From the NCBI RefSeq assembly GCF_001591645.1, contig NZ_BCVH01000006.1:154230-218229 (forward strand): DNA of 64,000 nucleotides, written 5' to 3'. Below the pieces are notes generated by a model. It saw nothing but the letters and a program-made list of their open reading frames with translations, was not told where the DNA came from and ran no database searches. The position numbers and the translations under genes are program-made. This document shows positions 48,484 through 58,264 of the stretch, in pieces (the first letter of the stretch is position 1; every line of letters starts with the position of its first letter). Source of the DNA: Robertmurraya korlensis NBRC 107688 (GTDB lineage Bacteria > Bacillota > Bacilli > Bacillales > Cytobacillaceae).

Positions 48484-49083
48484 ATGAGCTTACAAGGGAA
48501 AAAAATTGGCTTTGGTCTGACGGGATCTCACTGTACGTACGATGCTGTGTACCCGGAAATAGAAAAGCTTATAAATGCTGGTGCGGAAGTCTTGCCAGTG
48601 GTAACTAACACAGTTAAAAACACGACCACTCGTTTTGGAAAAGGTGAGGATTGGATCGAAAGAATTGAAAAGCTGACAGGGCATAAAGTTATTGATTCTA
48701 TTGTTGGTGCAGAGCCGTTAGGGCCTAAAATACAATTAGACTGTATGATTATTGCTCCGTTAACTGGGAATTCGATGAGTAAATTTGCTAATGCAATGAC
48801 CGATTCCCCGGTGTTAATGGCTGCCAAAGCAACGTTACGAAATGGTAAGCCCGTTGTATTAGGGATTTCCACAAACGATGCACTTGGCCTAAATGGTGTC
48901 AACTTGATGAGATTGATGGCGACAAAAAATATTTATTTCATTCCATACGGTCAAGATGACCCAGTAAAAAAACCAAATTCATTAGTAGCACGTATGACCA
49001 TGCTTTCCGATACGGTGGAAGCTGCTCTTAACAGTACACAAATTCAGCCAGTACTCGTTGAAAGGTATAAAGATGCACAGTAA
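48484..49083 (+). CDS. dpaB: Dipicolinate synthase subunit B
   Basis: DpaB (SpoVFB) is the flavoprotein-like partner of DpaA. It belongs to the flavoprotein family, with G-F-G-L-T-G-S-H-C-T-Y at the N-terminus and I-A-P-L-T-G-N-S-M-S-K-F-A-N-A-x-T-D-S-P-V in the middle. It is 199 residues and begins two bases after the dpaA stop, so the two subunits are co-translated. It should be expressed from the sigma-K-like promoter upstream of dpaA. Confidence 0.96.
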   Translation: MSLQGKKIGFGLTGSHCTYDAVYPEIEKLINAGAEVLPVVTNTVKNTTTRFGKGEDWIERIEKLTGHKVIDSIVGAEPLGPKIQLDCMIIAPLTGNSMSKFANAMTDSPVLMAAKATLRNGKPVVLGISTNDALGLNGVNLMRLMATKNIYFIPYGQDDPVKKPNSLVARMTMLSDTVEAALNSTQIQPVLVERYKDAQ

Positions 49084-49127
49084 TAAATAGAGGTAATTTG
49101 CCCTCATCCAACTCTAGCAATAGATCC

Positions 49128-49170
49128 AAAGCCGTGTACTGAGGAAAAATAGATTCCTTTGCACGGCTTT
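49128..49170 (+). other. Stem-loop in the dpaB-asd gap
   Basis: AAAGCCGTG (49128-49136) pairs perfectly with CACGGCTTT (49162-49170), and AGGAA pairs with TTCCT inside. The downstream flank is A-rich, without a T-tract, so termination on the + strand would be weak. The rest of the 264-base gap is AT-rich; I see no convincing asd promoter or lysine riboswitch. Confidence 0.55.
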
Positions 49171-49347
49171 AATAAAAAATGTACTTCATTAATGCATGAA
49201 TATGTTAAAATAAATGTTATTATATAGCCATGAATCAGAATGGCGGTACAAAGGACATTTATTACATGTTGATGTTTTTAATAATGCGATAAATGTTTTA
49301 CTAGAATTCTTATCGATCATTATAGATATTGGAAGGGGATTTACGAA

Positions 49348-50400
49348 ATGGCATTAGTAGAAAAAGGATTTCATGTAGCTGTTGTGGGAGCAACAGGAGC
49401 AGTAGGTCAACAAATGATTCAAACTCTTGAAAATAGAGAATTTCCAATCTCAAAATTAACGTTGTTATCATCCTCACGTTCAGCAGGAAGTAAAGTCCTA
49501 TTTAAAGGGGTAGAATACACTGTTCAAGAAGCAAAGCCGGAGAGCTTTGAAGGGGTCGATATTGCGTTATTTAGTGCAGGTGGAAGCGTATCACTTGAAC
49601 TAGCACCAGAAGCGGTAAAGCATGGTGCTATTGTTGTGGATAACACAAGTGCATTCCGCATGGATGAAAATGTTCCGCTTGTTGTACCTGAAGTGAACGA
49701 AATGGATTTACATGAACATAAAGGTATTATTGCTAACCCAAATTGTTCTACCATTCAAATGGTTGTAGCATTAGAACCTATTCGTAAACAATATGGATTA
49801 AATAAAATAATCGTTTCTACGTATCAAGCGGTTTCTGGATCAGGTGCGGCTGCGGTGGAAGAGTTGTACGAGCAAACAAAAGCAATCGTAGCCAATGAAA
49901 GCTATGAACCAAAGATTCTACCAGTAAAGTCTGATAAGAAGCACTATCAAATTGCGTTTAATGCCATTCCTCAAATTGATAAGTTCCAAGAAAACGGATT
50001 TACGTATGAAGAGATGAAAATGATTAATGAAACTAAGAAAATTATGCACTTACCAGAAATTCAAGTAGCAGCTACTTGCGTTCGTTTGCCTGTTGCAACT
50101 GGACACTCTGAATCATTATTTATTGAAGTAGATCAGGCTGGTGTATCTGCACAGGATGTAAAGAACTTATTAGAAAATGCACCAGGAGTTGTGCTTCAAG
50201 ATGACCCAGAAAACCAAGTATATCCAATGCCAGCAGATTGTGTAGGAAAAAATGATGTGTTTGTTGGACGTATTCGTAAGGATTTGGACAATGAAAAGGG
50301 CTTCCATATGTGGGTTGTATCAGATAACCTCTTAAAAGGAGCGGCTTGGAACTCTGTTCAAATCGCTGAGAGTTTAGTGAAGTTAGGTATTGTGAAATAG
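49348..50400 (+). CDS. asd: Aspartate-semialdehyde dehydrogenase
   Basis: Asd reduces aspartyl phosphate to aspartate semialdehyde, the branch point to lysine, diaminopimelate, threonine and methionine. The NADP motif is [11 protein letters not shown] near the start; the catalytic Cys lies in N-P-N-C-S-T-I-Q-M near residue 130, and the His region is R-L-P-V-A-T-G-H-S. At 350 residues it is complete. GGAAGGGG precedes the ATG. It is the first of three genes leading to dihydrodipicolinate. Confidence 0.97.
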   Translation: MALVEKGFHVAVVGATGAVGQQMIQTLENREFPISKLTLLSSSRSAGSKVLFKGVEYTVQEAKPESFEGVDIALFSAGGSVSLELAPEAVKHGAIVVDNTSAFRMDENVPLVVPEVNEMDLHEHKGIIANPNCSTIQMVVALEPIRKQYGLNKIIVSTYQAVSGSGAAAVEELYEQTKAIVANESYEPKILPVKSDKKHYQIAFNAIPQIDKFQENGFTYEEMKMINETKKIMHLPEIQVAATCVRLPVATGHSESLFIEVDQAGVSAQDVKNLLENAPGVVLQDDPENQVYPMPADCVGKNDVFVGRIRKDLDNEKGFHMWVVSDNLLKGAAWNSVQIAESLVKLGIVK

Positions 50401-50433
50401 AAAATGATGCTGTAAAAAACTAGAGGTGTAACA

Positions 50434-51654
50434 ATGAGAATGATTGTTCAAAAATTTGGTGGCACTTCAGTAAAAGATGAAAAAAGTCGAAATCTTGCAA
50501 TTGGACATATTAAAAATGCATTAGCTGAAGGGTATAAAGTAGTAGTCGTTGTATCTGCTATGGGTAGAAAGGGCGACCCGTATGCTACAGACACACTGCT
50601 TTCCCTTATTGGTGGTGCACAAAGTCTAATTTCTAAGCGTGAACAGGACTTGTTACTGTCATGTGGGGAAGCCATTTCGAGTGTAGTCTTCTCTAACTTA
50701 CTGCATGAGGCAGGGGTTAATGCAACGTCATTAACAGGTGCGCAGGCAGGTTTTCTAACTACTGATGACCATACAAATGCAAAAATTATTAAAATGAACT
50801 GTGAACGTGTGATAGAAGAACTTGAACAACACGATGTTGTTGTAGTTGCAGGGTTTCAAGGTGCCGCTCAAAACGGTGACATTACCACGATCGGTCGTGG
50901 TGGAAGTGACACTTCAGCAGCTGCCCTTGGAGCTGCTTTAAAAGCAGAGGTAATCGATATATTTACTGATGTCGAGGGAATTATGACAGCAGACCCAAGA
51001 ATTGCTGAAAATGCAAGACCACTTTCGGTTGTTACGTATACAGAAGTATGTAATATGGCGTATCAGGGTGCGAAGGTTATCCATCCAAGAGCGGTCGAAA
51101 TTGCCATGCAAGCAAAGGTACCTATCCGCATTCGTTCAACCTATTCGGATTCTGAAGGAACTCTTGTTACGTCGAGTTCGAACAATCACCGTGGAAGTGA
51201 TATAAAGGAACGTACAGTAACGGGCATTGCACATCTATCACCTGTAACTCAAATTAAAGTTCTTGCCAAAAAAGGTCAGTATAACCTTCAAGCAGAAGTG
51301 TTTAAATCAATGGCTAATGAGAAGATCAGTGTCGATTTTATTAATATTTCGCCAAATGGAGTGGTTTACACCGTGTCCAAAGAAATGACTGATAAGGCGC
51401 TTGCTGTTCTTCGTGATTTAGGTCATGAGCCGGAGTTTGAGAAAGATTGTGCCAAGGTATCTGTTGTAGGAGCAGGGATAGCTGGTGTTCCCGGGGTAAC
51501 TTCTAAAATTGTATCAGCGCTTTCTGAAAATGGAATTCGGATTCTGCAATCGGCTGATAGTCATACGACGATATGGGTACTTGTTAAGGAAGAAGATCTT
51601 GTAACAGCCGTAAATTCGTTGCATGATGCCTTTAACCTTGATGAAGAGAACTAA
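50434..51654 (+). CDS. dapG: Aspartokinase I (diaminopimelate-sensitive)
   Basis: DapG phosphorylates aspartate; the B. subtilis enzyme is inhibited by meso-diaminopimelate and supplies peptidoglycan and spore dipicolinate. The kinase motif V-Q-K-F-G-G-T-S-V is at the N-terminus, G-R-G-G-S-D-T-S-A-A-A-L-G follows near residue 153, and two ACT domains occupy the C-terminal third. At 406 residues it is the usual length. AGAGGTG precedes the ATG. I name it dapG from its position between asd and dapA. Confidence 0.95.
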   Translation: MRMIVQKFGGTSVKDEKSRNLAIGHIKNALAEGYKVVVVVSAMGRKGDPYATDTLLSLIGGAQSLISKREQDLLLSCGEAISSVVFSNLLHEAGVNATSLTGAQAGFLTTDDHTNAKIIKMNCERVIEELEQHDVVVVAGFQGAAQNGDITTIGRGGSDTSAAALGAALKAEVIDIFTDVEGIMTADPRIAENARPLSVVTYTEVCNMAYQGAKVIHPRAVEIAMQAKVPIRIRSTYSDSEGTLVTSSSNNHRGSDIKERTVTGIAHLSPVTQIKVLAKKGQYNLQAEVFKSMANEKISVDFINISPNGVVYTVSKEMTDKALAVLRDLGHEPEFEKDCAKVSVVGAGIAGVPGVTSKIVSALSENGIRILQSADSHTTIWVLVKEEDLVTAVNSLHDAFNLDEEN

Positions 51655-51691
51655 AGATTTTTCTAAGCATTAGATTTAAAGGAGTGGCAAT

Positions 51692-52558
51692 ATGGTTTTA
51701 TTTGGTCGAGTTTCTACAGCGATGGTTACGCCTTTTGATAGCAAAGGGCATATTGATTTTGCAAAAACAACAATATTAATTAATCACTTGATTGAAAACG
51801 GTACGGACTCACTAGTTATTGCTGGAACAACCGGAGAGTCACCAACGTTATCAAAGGAAGAAAAAATTGCATTATTTCAACATGTGGTGAAGGTTGTAGA
51901 TAAGCGTGTACCTGTTATTGCGGGAACAGGAAGCAATAACACATATGCGACCATTGAGCTAACAAAAAAAGCAGAGGAAATTGGCGTAGATGCCGTAATG
52001 ATCGTTGCTCCTTACTACAATAAACCAAATCAAGAAGGATTGTATCAGCATTTTAAAGCAGCAGCTGAAGCAACGTCTCTCCCAGTTATGATGTACAATA
52101 TTCCAGGTAGATCAGTTGTCAATATATTACCTGAAACAATCATTCGATTATCTAAAATCGATAATATTGTTGCGGTAAAAGAGGCTAGTGGAAATTTAAA
52201 TGCTATGACTGCTATTATTGCCGGTACAGACGATGACTTCTTGGTGTATAGTGGTGACGATGGATTAACGATACCGCTTCTATCAATCGGCGGAGCTGGA
52301 ATTGTATCGGTAGCATCACATGTCATTGGAAATGAGATGCAAGAGATGGTGTCCGCATTTCTAAATGGGGATATTCAAGGGGCTGCAAAGAAGCATCAAC
52401 AGCTCTTACCATTAATGGAAGGTTTGTTTCAAGCACCTAATCCAACCCCAGTTAAAACAGCTCTTCAAATAAAAGGTCTAGATGTTGGGTCGGTAAGGCT
52501 ACCTCTAGTACCATTAAATGAGCAAGAGAGAGCACAAATTATCTCGTTATTTAGTTAA
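51692..52558 (+). CDS. dapA: 4-hydroxy-tetrahydrodipicolinate synthase
   Basis: DapA condenses pyruvate with aspartate semialdehyde. It is a TIM-barrel aldolase of 288 residues. G-T-T-G-E-S-P-T-L near residue 45 binds the substrate; Y-N-I-P-G-R carries the catalytic Tyr, and V-A-V-K-E-A-S-G carries the Schiff-base Lys near residue 162. Its product feeds diaminopimelate synthesis and, through DpaAB, dipicolinate. A strong terminator closes the cluster. Confidence 0.97.
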   Translation: MVLFGRVSTAMVTPFDSKGHIDFAKTTILINHLIENGTDSLVIAGTTGESPTLSKEEKIALFQHVVKVVDKRVPVIAGTGSNNTYATIELTKKAEEIGVDAVMIVAPYYNKPNQEGLYQHFKAAAEATSLPVMMYNIPGRSVVNILPETIIRLSKIDNIVAVKEASGNLNAMTAIIAGTDDDFLVYSGDDGLTIPLLSIGGAGIVSVASHVIGNEMQEMVSAFLNGDIQGAAKKHQQLLPLMEGLFQAPNPTPVKTALQIKGLDVGSVRLPLVPLNEQERAQIISLFS

Positions 52559-52571
52559 TAAGAAAACATTC

Positions 52572-52607
52572 AAGGTCAACCTCATTGTGGGTTGACCTTT
52601 GATTTTT
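52572..52607 (+). terminator. Intrinsic terminator after dapA
   Basis: AAGGTCAACC (52572-52581) pairs perfectly with GGTTGACCTT (52590-52599), followed by TGATTTTT. Confidence 0.85.
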
Positions 52608-52689
52608 GTTGAAATTTGACCGAATTTGTTGATGTATAGAATATAAATACAGATTTACCCACTTCCTATTCAAACAAGTTTAATTTTGG

Positions 52690-52719
52690 TTGTAAAGGAT
52701 TTCATCATTCAAGTATAAT
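52690..52719 (+). promoter_or_regulatory. Probable sigma-A promoter for rnjB
   Basis: TTGTAA at 52690-52695 and a perfect TATAAT at 52714-52719 are 18 bases apart, 53 bases before the start codon. Confidence 0.65.
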
Positions 52720-52771
52720 AATCATAACTGATCTTGGGTCGGATGAAATGACAGCATAGGAGGATTCTACT

Positions 52772-54439
52772 TTGAATAAGAGAAAGAATGAAAGTATTAA
52801 GCTTGTGGCTCTAGGGGGAGTCGGGGAATTCGGGAAAAACATGTATGTTGTTGACGTGGACGGTGAATTATTTGTTTTCGACGCAGGGTTAATGTTTCCT
52901 GAAAATGAAATGCTAGGAATTGATATTGTGATTCCGGACATTACATATTTAATTCAAAATAAGGAACGAGTAAAAGCTATTTTTCTAACGCATGGGCATG
53001 AGGATCATATTGGTGCATTATCTTATACATTAAGAGAGTTACATGTACCTGTATATGGAACAAAGCTTACTCTTGCACTAGCAAAAGCGAAGTTGGACGA
53101 GCAGGAATACAGAGGAAAAACAGATTTTCGCATCATCACTTCAGATTCTCTTGTGAATTTTGAAACGTGTGATGTGTCCTTTTTCAAGACAAACCATAGC
53201 ATCCCTGACTCGGTTGGTATCTGTCTTCATACATCTGAAGGAGCAATTGTGTATACAGGGGATTTTAAATTTGACCAGGCAGCAACTGATCTTTATAAGC
53301 CTGAAATTGGAAAAATGGCTAAAATTGGTGAAGAAGGAGTTCTTTGCTTACTTTCCGATAGTACAGAAGCAGAAAAACCTGGCTATACACCATCAGAATC
53401 GATCGTTGTCAAGGAAATGTCAGATGCTTTTTATAATGCAAAAGGAAGAATTATTGCGGCCACCTTTGCGTCTGACATTAATCGTATTCAACATGTATTT
53501 GATGCTGCGTATGAAAGTAGAAGAAAGATTGCGGTAGTTGGAAAGAGTCTTGAAAAGATTTTTCATATTGCATTAGACTTACAGTATTTAGAAGTTCACG
53601 ATGAGCTAATTATTCCGATTGAAGAAATAACAAATTACCCAGATGATGAGATTGTGGTCTTAACCACTGGTACACAAGGTGAACCGATTGAAGCCCTACA
53701 AAAAATGGCCAAGCAAATTCACCGACAAGTGAACATCAAAAAAGGTGACACGGTTCTTATTGCTGCCTCTCCTCTAAGAGGGAGTGAAGTATTTATTTAT
53801 AAAACCATTGATATGCTATACCGCGCAGGTGCACATGTGATTTCTGGGAAGAGAATTGTGAATACCTCTAGCCATGGTAGCCAAGAAGAGCTTAAGTTTA
53901 TGATTAACTTAATGAATCCGAAACTGTTTATTCCTGTTCATGGGGAATATCGAATGTTGAAGGCTCATAGCAAAGTAGCTACCCAATGTGGTATAACAAC
54001 TGATCGTATTTTCATTCCTGAAAGAGGAGAAGTATTAGAGATTAAAAATGAGCGGTTTAAACCTGCAGGAAAAGTGCCTGCTGGTAATGTGCTTATCGAC
54101 GGAAGTGGTGTAGGCGATGTAGGAAACATCGTTCTAAGAGACCGTCGTTTACTATCTCAGGATGGTATATTAATTGTTGTAGTTACTCTAAGCAGAGCAG
54201 AAAAGAAAATTACAGCGGGTCCAGAGATTATTTCACGTGGCTTTGTTTACGTGAGAGAATCGGAAGAGCTAATGGAGGAATCTACCCAGCTAGTTAGAAG
54301 CATCGTAGAAAGAAACACAACAAAGGAATCATTTGATTGGGGAACGATGAAACAAAGCATGAGAGATGAGCTTAATCAATTTTTATACGATAAAACAAAA
54401 CGCCGACCAATGATTCTACCGATTATTATGGAAATTTAA
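52772..54439 (+). CDS. rnjB: Ribonuclease J2
   Basis: RNase J2 pairs with RNase J1 in 5'-3' RNA decay and rRNA processing. It has a metallo-beta-lactamase domain, a beta-CASP domain and a C-terminal domain in 555 residues. The zinc motif H-G-H-E-D-H is at residues 74-79, T-G-D-F-K-F-D supplies another ligand, and P-V-H-G-E-Y-R-M is in the last part of the catalytic core. All are canonical, although from memory B. subtilis J2 is degenerate at two of them. Position after dapA and the N-terminal sequence make it J2 rather than J1. The start is TTG 52772 behind AGGAGG. Confidence 0.92.
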   Translation: MNKRKNESIKLVALGGVGEFGKNMYVVDVDGELFVFDAGLMFPENEMLGIDIVIPDITYLIQNKERVKAIFLTHGHEDHIGALSYTLRELHVPVYGTKLTLALAKAKLDEQEYRGKTDFRIITSDSLVNFETCDVSFFKTNHSIPDSVGICLHTSEGAIVYTGDFKFDQAATDLYKPEIGKMAKIGEEGVLCLLSDSTEAEKPGYTPSESIVVKEMSDAFYNAKGRIIAATFASDINRIQHVFDAAYESRRKIAVVGKSLEKIFHIALDLQYLEVHDELIIPIEEITNYPDDEIVVLTTGTQGEPIEALQKMAKQIHRQVNIKKGDTVLIAASPLRGSEVFIYKTIDMLYRAGAHVISGKRIVNTSSHGSQEELKFMINLMNPKLFIPVHGEYRMLKAHSKVATQCGITTDRIFIPERGEVLEIKNERFKPAGKVPAGNVLIDGSGVGDVGNIVLRDRRLLSQDGILIVVVTLSRAEKKITAGPEIISRGFVYVRESEELMEESTQLVRSIVERNTTKESFDWGTMKQSMRDELNQFLYDKTKRRPMILPIIMEI

Positions 54440-54443
54440 GATT

Positions 54444-54485
54444 AAAAAGCTCACGAAAAAGTTTTTCTTTTTCGTGAGCTTTTTT
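54444..54485 (+). terminator. Strong intrinsic terminator after rnjB
   Basis: The sequences 54444-54460 and 54468-54484 form a perfect 17-bp stem (core GCTCACG/CGTGAGC flanked by A and T runs) with a 7-base loop. The symmetry suggests it may act in both directions. Confidence 0.92.
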
Positions 54486-54560
54486 CAAATTACCATTTTT
54501 CGCATGAAAATCCATCGTGGGTTTCATACTAACGTTATAATGTCTGAAGGGAGATTTGGT

Positions 54561-55316
54561 ATGGAATCCATTAAATATAATAAACCGGATGATGGAGGGG
54601 GAAGCGAACAAGATACCCCAAAGGAAGAAAAACCATCAAGTCTGATTGAAAAGATCCAACAGCTTGGACAAACGAATGTCCCGCAGCTTGCTCAGGATAG
54701 CAAAATACATTGTTTAACAATTGTCGGGCAGATTGAAGGACATATGACACTTCCACCGCAAAACAAGACGACAAAATATGAACATCTTATTCCGCAACTC
54801 GTAGCCATTGAGCAAAATCCGAAGATTGAGGGGCTACTTGTAGTTCTTAATACGGTTGGTGGAGATGTAGAAGCAGGGCTAGCAATCTCTGAGATGCTTT
54901 CCTCCTTATCTAAGCCAACCGTGTCCATTGTACTCGGCGGTGGCCACTCGATTGGTGTCCCAATTGCAGTCTCATGTGATTACTCGTATATTGCAGAGAC
55001 AGCAACGATGACCATTCATCCAATCCGCTTGACTGGTTTGTTTATTGGTGTACCTCAAACCTTTGAGTACCTAGATAAAATGCAGGATCGAGTAGTGAAC
55101 TTTGTGACAAAGCACTCAAAGATTACAGAAGAGAAGTTCAAAGAATTAATGTTTGAAAAAGGGAATCTTACAAGAGACATCGGAACAAATGTAGTTGGTA
55201 CGGATGCTGTGAAATATGGATTAATAGATGAAGTCGGAGGCCTTGGGCAAGCAATGAAGAAATTAAATGAGCTCATTGCCATAAATAGTGAGGGAATTGA
55301 GGGGATGGTTCAATGA
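54561..55316 (+). CDS. tepA: ClpP-like protease TepA
   Basis: TepA is a cytoplasmic ClpP-like serine protease, reported to degrade signal peptides or to act in germination. The protein (251 residues) has the ClpP/crotonase fold: [13 protein letters not shown] binds substrate, the catalytic Ser lies in G-G-G-H-S-I-G-V-P, and the His is in T-M-T-I-H-P. I chose ATG 54561, where AAGGGAG lies at about 54547-54553; an upstream in-frame start at 54474 is inside the rnjB terminator. TATAAT at 54536-54541 could be a promoter, but would leave almost no leader. The stop overlaps ylzJ. Confidence 0.93.
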   Translation: MESIKYNKPDDGGGSEQDTPKEEKPSSLIEKIQQLGQTNVPQLAQDSKIHCLTIVGQIEGHMTLPPQNKTTKYEHLIPQLVAIEQNPKIEGLLVVLNTVGGDVEAGLAISEMLSSLSKPTVSIVLGGGHSIGVPIAVSCDYSYIAETATMTIHPIRLTGLFIGVPQTFEYLDKMQDRVVNFVTKHSKITEEKFKELMFEKGNLTRDIGTNVVGTDAVKYGLIDEVGGLGQAMKKLNELIAINSEGIEGMVQ

Positions 55317-55525
55317 TCCTTTATACACTCACGCCACCAGAAATGATTTACCCGAATGAAAACCAAGAAGTGAACCAGCAGAAAATGTATTATCTAGACG
55401 GAATTCCTTTATTAGTTGAAAATGATCTAGAAGGTGTCTATCGAGTGGTTCGTGTAATGAGTAGTGATCCTTCTCATTATTTAGATGACAGATGTACACC
55501 AGGAGCAAAAATATCTTTCAGCTAA
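55313..55525 (+). CDS. ylzJ: YlzJ-like protein
   Basis: YlzJ is a conserved small Bacillaceae protein of unknown function, 70 residues, that always follows tepA as far as I know. It shows I-L-Y-T-L-T-P-P-E at the start, then [10 protein letters not shown] near the middle, and the C-terminal [15 protein letters not shown]. No signal or membrane segment is seen. It overlaps the tepA stop in ATGA, so the two are probably translated together. Confidence 0.88.
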   Translation: MILYTLTPPEMIYPNENQEVNQQKMYYLDGIPLLVENDLEGVYRVVRVMSSDPSHYLDDRCTPGAKISFS

Positions 55526-55551
55526 GCGGTGTCTTCATAAGGGATAAGTTA

Positions 55552-55560
55552 TGTTATAAT
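55552..55560 (+). promoter_or_regulatory. Extended -10 promoter upstream of spoIIIE
   Basis: TGTTATAAT is a perfect extended -10. TCTTCA (55532-55537) lies at 17-base spacing and matches the -35 at three positions. The start would be near 55567, only about nine bases before the terminator stem that follows. Confidence 0.55.
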
Positions 55561-55575
55561 ATAGTTGTTTCAGGT

Positions 55576-55599
55576 AAGCAGCCAACTGAGGCTGCTTTT
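55576..55599 (+). terminator. Terminator/attenuator between ylzJ and spoIIIE
   Basis: AAGCAGCC (55576-55583) pairs perfectly with GGCTGCTT (55590-55597) with an AACTGA loop, then TTTTCTTGTCTTT. It may end ylzJ transcripts and also the promoter-proximal RNA from 55567. Confidence 0.75.
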
Positions 55600-55676
55600 C
55601 TTGTCTTTATCAAAGTGTTTAGTACATATAACAAGCGACTAAGATAATAGTAACAATTCAACAGTAAGGTGATAAA

Positions 55677-58019
55677 ATGGCAAAGAAAAAAAGAAGACAA
55701 ACAAGAAGTAAGGATGGTTTTAAACGAACAGTTAAATTCGAATTACTTGGACTCATATTAATTGCGTTAGCAACTATCTCAATTGCTAGACTCGGCGCGG
55801 TCGGACATGCTGTGGTGACGTTTTTTCGATTCTTTTCGGGCGAATGGTATATGGTGAATTTAATTAGTTTGGCGGTCATTGGTGCCTATTTTATGTGGAA
55901 AAGAGAAATTCCTTCCTTTTTTCAAACAAGATTGATTGGAATTTATTTTATTGTGTCAGCCCTATTGCTTCTGAGTCATGTGACATTGTTTGAACTTCTT
56001 GCAAACGATGGGAGAACAGAAAGTCCAAGTGTAATTAAGAATACATTTGAGCTTTTTTGGATGGATGTCAGAGGAGAAACAAGTACAACTGATTTAGGCG
56101 GGGGAATGATCGGAGCTCTTTTATTCGCTATTTCTTATTATTTGTTTGCTGAGGCAGGAACGAAAATTATTGCTACTCTATTCTTTATTATTGGGTTCAT
56201 CCTATTTACGGGTAAAACATTAGGTGAACCATTAGGGAAAGCTATTATTGCATTCGGACAGTTTCTAAAGAAGCAGCTACACGCTTTTGGTGATGATATG
56301 AAAAATTGGAAGAATGAACGTTCCGAAAAAACCAAGAAAAAGAAGGAAGAAAAACAAAAAGAACTAGAGAAAAAGGAACAAGAAGAGAGAGTTATTCCTA
56401 TATCTACAATGACACCACCAGAAGAAGAGGAAAGAAATATAGAGCCGATTATATCAAGCTTCACAGAAAGGGCCTATACTGAACCAACCGTGGATCAAGT
56501 AGGGAAAAAAGGGAAGGAACAGCAACAACAAACGGAAGAAGATAGTGTTCCACCGATTACCTTTACCGAAGTGGAAAATAAAGATTATGAGCTACCACCA
56601 ATCCGTTTGTTAAAAGCACCTCGTCATACGGACCAAAGTGGAGAATATGAACTAATACATGCGAATGCAGCAAAGCTTGAACGAACGTTCTTGAGCTTTG
56701 GGGTAAAAGCAAAAGTAACGCAAGTTCACTTAGGTCCAGCTGTTACAAAGTACGAAGTTCACCCAGATGTGGGTGTTAAGGTCAGTAAAATTGTGAACTT
56801 AAGCGATGACTTAGCACTAGCTTTAGCTGCTAAGGATATTCGAATGGAGGCACCTATTCCAGGTAAATCAGCGATTGGAATTGAGGTTCCTAACTCAGAG
56901 GTAGCGATGGTTTCGCTACGCGAGGTACTCGAATCAAAGAAGAACGACCGACCAGAAGCAAAGTTAATGATTGGGCTTGGGCGGGACATTACAGGCGAGG
57001 CTGTATTAGCTGAACTAAACAAAATGCCTCACTTACTTGTTGCTGGTGCAACGGGAAGCGGAAAGAGTGTATGTATTAATGGGATTATTACGAGCATCTT
57101 AATGAGAGCCAAGCCTCATGAGGTGAAATTAATGATGATCGACCCGAAAATGGTTGAACTAAACGTATATAATGGGGTTCCACATCTATTAGCCCCTGTT
57201 GTGACAGACCCTAAGAAAGCGTCACAGGCATTAAAAAAGGTAGTTAGTGAAATGGAAAGAAGGTATGAGCTCTTTTCACACACGGGAACACGCAATATTG
57301 AGGGGTACAATGATTATATTCGTAGAATCAATCTGGAGGAAGATACAAAGCAGCCGCTTCTTCCTTATATTGTCGTTATTGTAGATGAGCTTGCTGATTT
57401 AATGATGGTCGCATCTTCAGATGTTGAAGATGCTATAACAAGATTAGCTCAAATGGCTCGTGCTGCGGGTATTCACTTAATTATAGCTACACAGCGCCCA
57501 TCTGTTGATGTAATAACAGGTGTCATTAAAGCTAATATCCCATCAAGAATAGCTTTTGCTGTTTCCTCTCAAATCGATTCACGCACCATTCTGGATTCTG
57601 GAGGAGCTGAAAAGCTGCTAGGTCGTGGAGATATGTTATTTATGCCAGTGGGAGCATCAAAGCCTATCCGCGTACAGGGAGCATTTTTATCGGACGAAGA
57701 AGTAGAAGAGATAGTCGATTTTGTCATAGGTCAACAAAAGGCACAGTATCAACAGGAAATGATTCCTGATGATATTCCAGAAACTACCTCCGAAGTGGAC
57801 GATGATTTATATAACGATGCCGTTGACCTCATTCTTGAAATGCAAACGGCGTCTGTCTCTATGCTGCAGCGTAGATTTCGTATTGGTTATTCTCGTGCAG
57901 CACGTCTGATTGATGAGATGGAGCTTCGAGGAGTGGTTGGACCGTACGAAGGTAGTAAACCACGTACGGTGTTAATGTCGAAGCCGGCTGAAGACTCCTC
58001 TGTTGGAAAAGTTGACTAG
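55677..58019 (+). CDS. spoIIIE: DNA translocase SpoIIIE (FtsK family)
   Basis: SpoIIIE pumps the forespore chromosome through the polar septum during sporulation and clears trapped DNA in growing cells. Four membrane helices lie in residues 20-180. A charged, Glu/Lys-rich linker leads to the motor: Walker [11 protein letters not shown] near residue 460, Walker [12 protein letters not shown], and A-T-Q-R-P-S-V-D. The gamma domain at the end ([23 protein letters not shown]) reads the SRS orientation sequences. At 780 residues it is close to B. subtilis SpoIIIE (787). Confidence 0.96.
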   Translation: MAKKKRRQTRSKDGFKRTVKFELLGLILIALATISIARLGAVGHAVVTFFRFFSGEWYMVNLISLAVIGAYFMWKREIPSFFQTRLIGIYFIVSALLLLSHVTLFELLANDGRTESPSVIKNTFELFWMDVRGETSTTDLGGGMIGALLFAISYYLFAEAGTKIIATLFFIIGFILFTGKTLGEPLGKAIIAFGQFLKKQLHAFGDDMKNWKNERSEKTKKKKEEKQKELEKKEQEERVIPISTMTPPEEEERNIEPIISSFTERAYTEPTVDQVGKKGKEQQQQTEEDSVPPITFTEVENKDYELPPIRLLKAPRHTDQSGEYELIHANAAKLERTFLSFGVKAKVTQVHLGPAVTKYEVHPDVGVKVSKIVNLSDDLALALAAKDIRMEAPIPGKSAIGIEVPNSEVAMVSLREVLESKKNDRPEAKLMIGLGRDITGEAVLAELNKMPHLLVAGATGSGKSVCINGIITSILMRAKPHEVKLMMIDPKMVELNVYNGVPHLLAPVVTDPKKASQALKKVVSEMERRYELFSHTGTRNIEGYNDYIRRINLEEDTKQPLLPYIVVIVDELADLMMVASSDVEDAITRLAQMARAAGIHLIIATQRPSVDVITGVIKANIPSRIAFAVSSQIDSRTILDSGGAEKLLGRGDMLFMPVGASKPIRVQGAFLSDEEVEEIVDFVIGQQKAQYQQEMIPDDIPETTSEVDDDLYNDAVDLILEMQTASVSMLQRRFRIGYSRAARLIDEMELRGVVGPYEGSKPRTVLMSKPAEDSSVGKVD

Positions 58020-58020
58020 G

Positions 58021-58042
58021 AAGGGCGATTTACATCGCCTTT
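58021..58042 (+). terminator. Terminator after spoIIIE
   Basis: AAGGGCGAT (58021-58029) pairs with ATCGCCTTT (58034-58042), 9 bp with one G-U pair and a TTAC loop. The T-tract is weak (TTTCTATTT). Confidence 0.65.
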
Positions 58043-58056
58043 CTATTTAGAACATA

Positions 58057-58071
58057 TTGGAAACGTTTTCA
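58057..58071 (+). promoter_or_regulatory. Catabolite-responsive element (cre), CcpA site
   Basis: TTGGAAACGTTTTCA matches the cre consensus WTGNAANCGNWNNCW at every defined position, and its core is close to palindromic. It lies about 190 bases before ymfC. A CATAAT about 15 bases downstream could be a -10 element, in which case CcpA binding would block it. Confidence 0.65.
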
Positions 58072-58219
58072 ACGTGTTTAGTGTGTCATAATGTGACTGA
58101 GAGTGCTGATTTTAAAACATGTGAAATAAGTTAACACGTTTTTTCGACAAAATTCATAAACTCTATTTATTTATACCTAAAAAAGTGTTATAGTATTTTC
58201 GATTAGTAGGAATGATTGA

Positions 58220-58237
58220 ACATCAGAGGTCTGATGT
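58220..58237 (+). promoter_or_regulatory. 18-bp palindrome upstream of ymfC, candidate GntR operator
   Basis: ACATCAGA (58220-58227) and TCTGATGT (58230-58237) are perfect inverted repeats around GG. The 2-base centre makes an RNA hairpin unlikely, so a dimeric DNA-binding protein is more plausible. It is 28 bases before the start of a GntR regulator, suggesting autoregulation. Confidence 0.6.
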
Positions 58238-58264
58238 CTTTAGAAATGGTTGGAGGATACTTGC

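Noticed and set aside
49084..49347. Lysine riboswitch before asd-dapG-dapA
   Set aside because: The gap holds one long hairpin and AT-rich sequence, without the conserved multi-helix lysine-sensing core.
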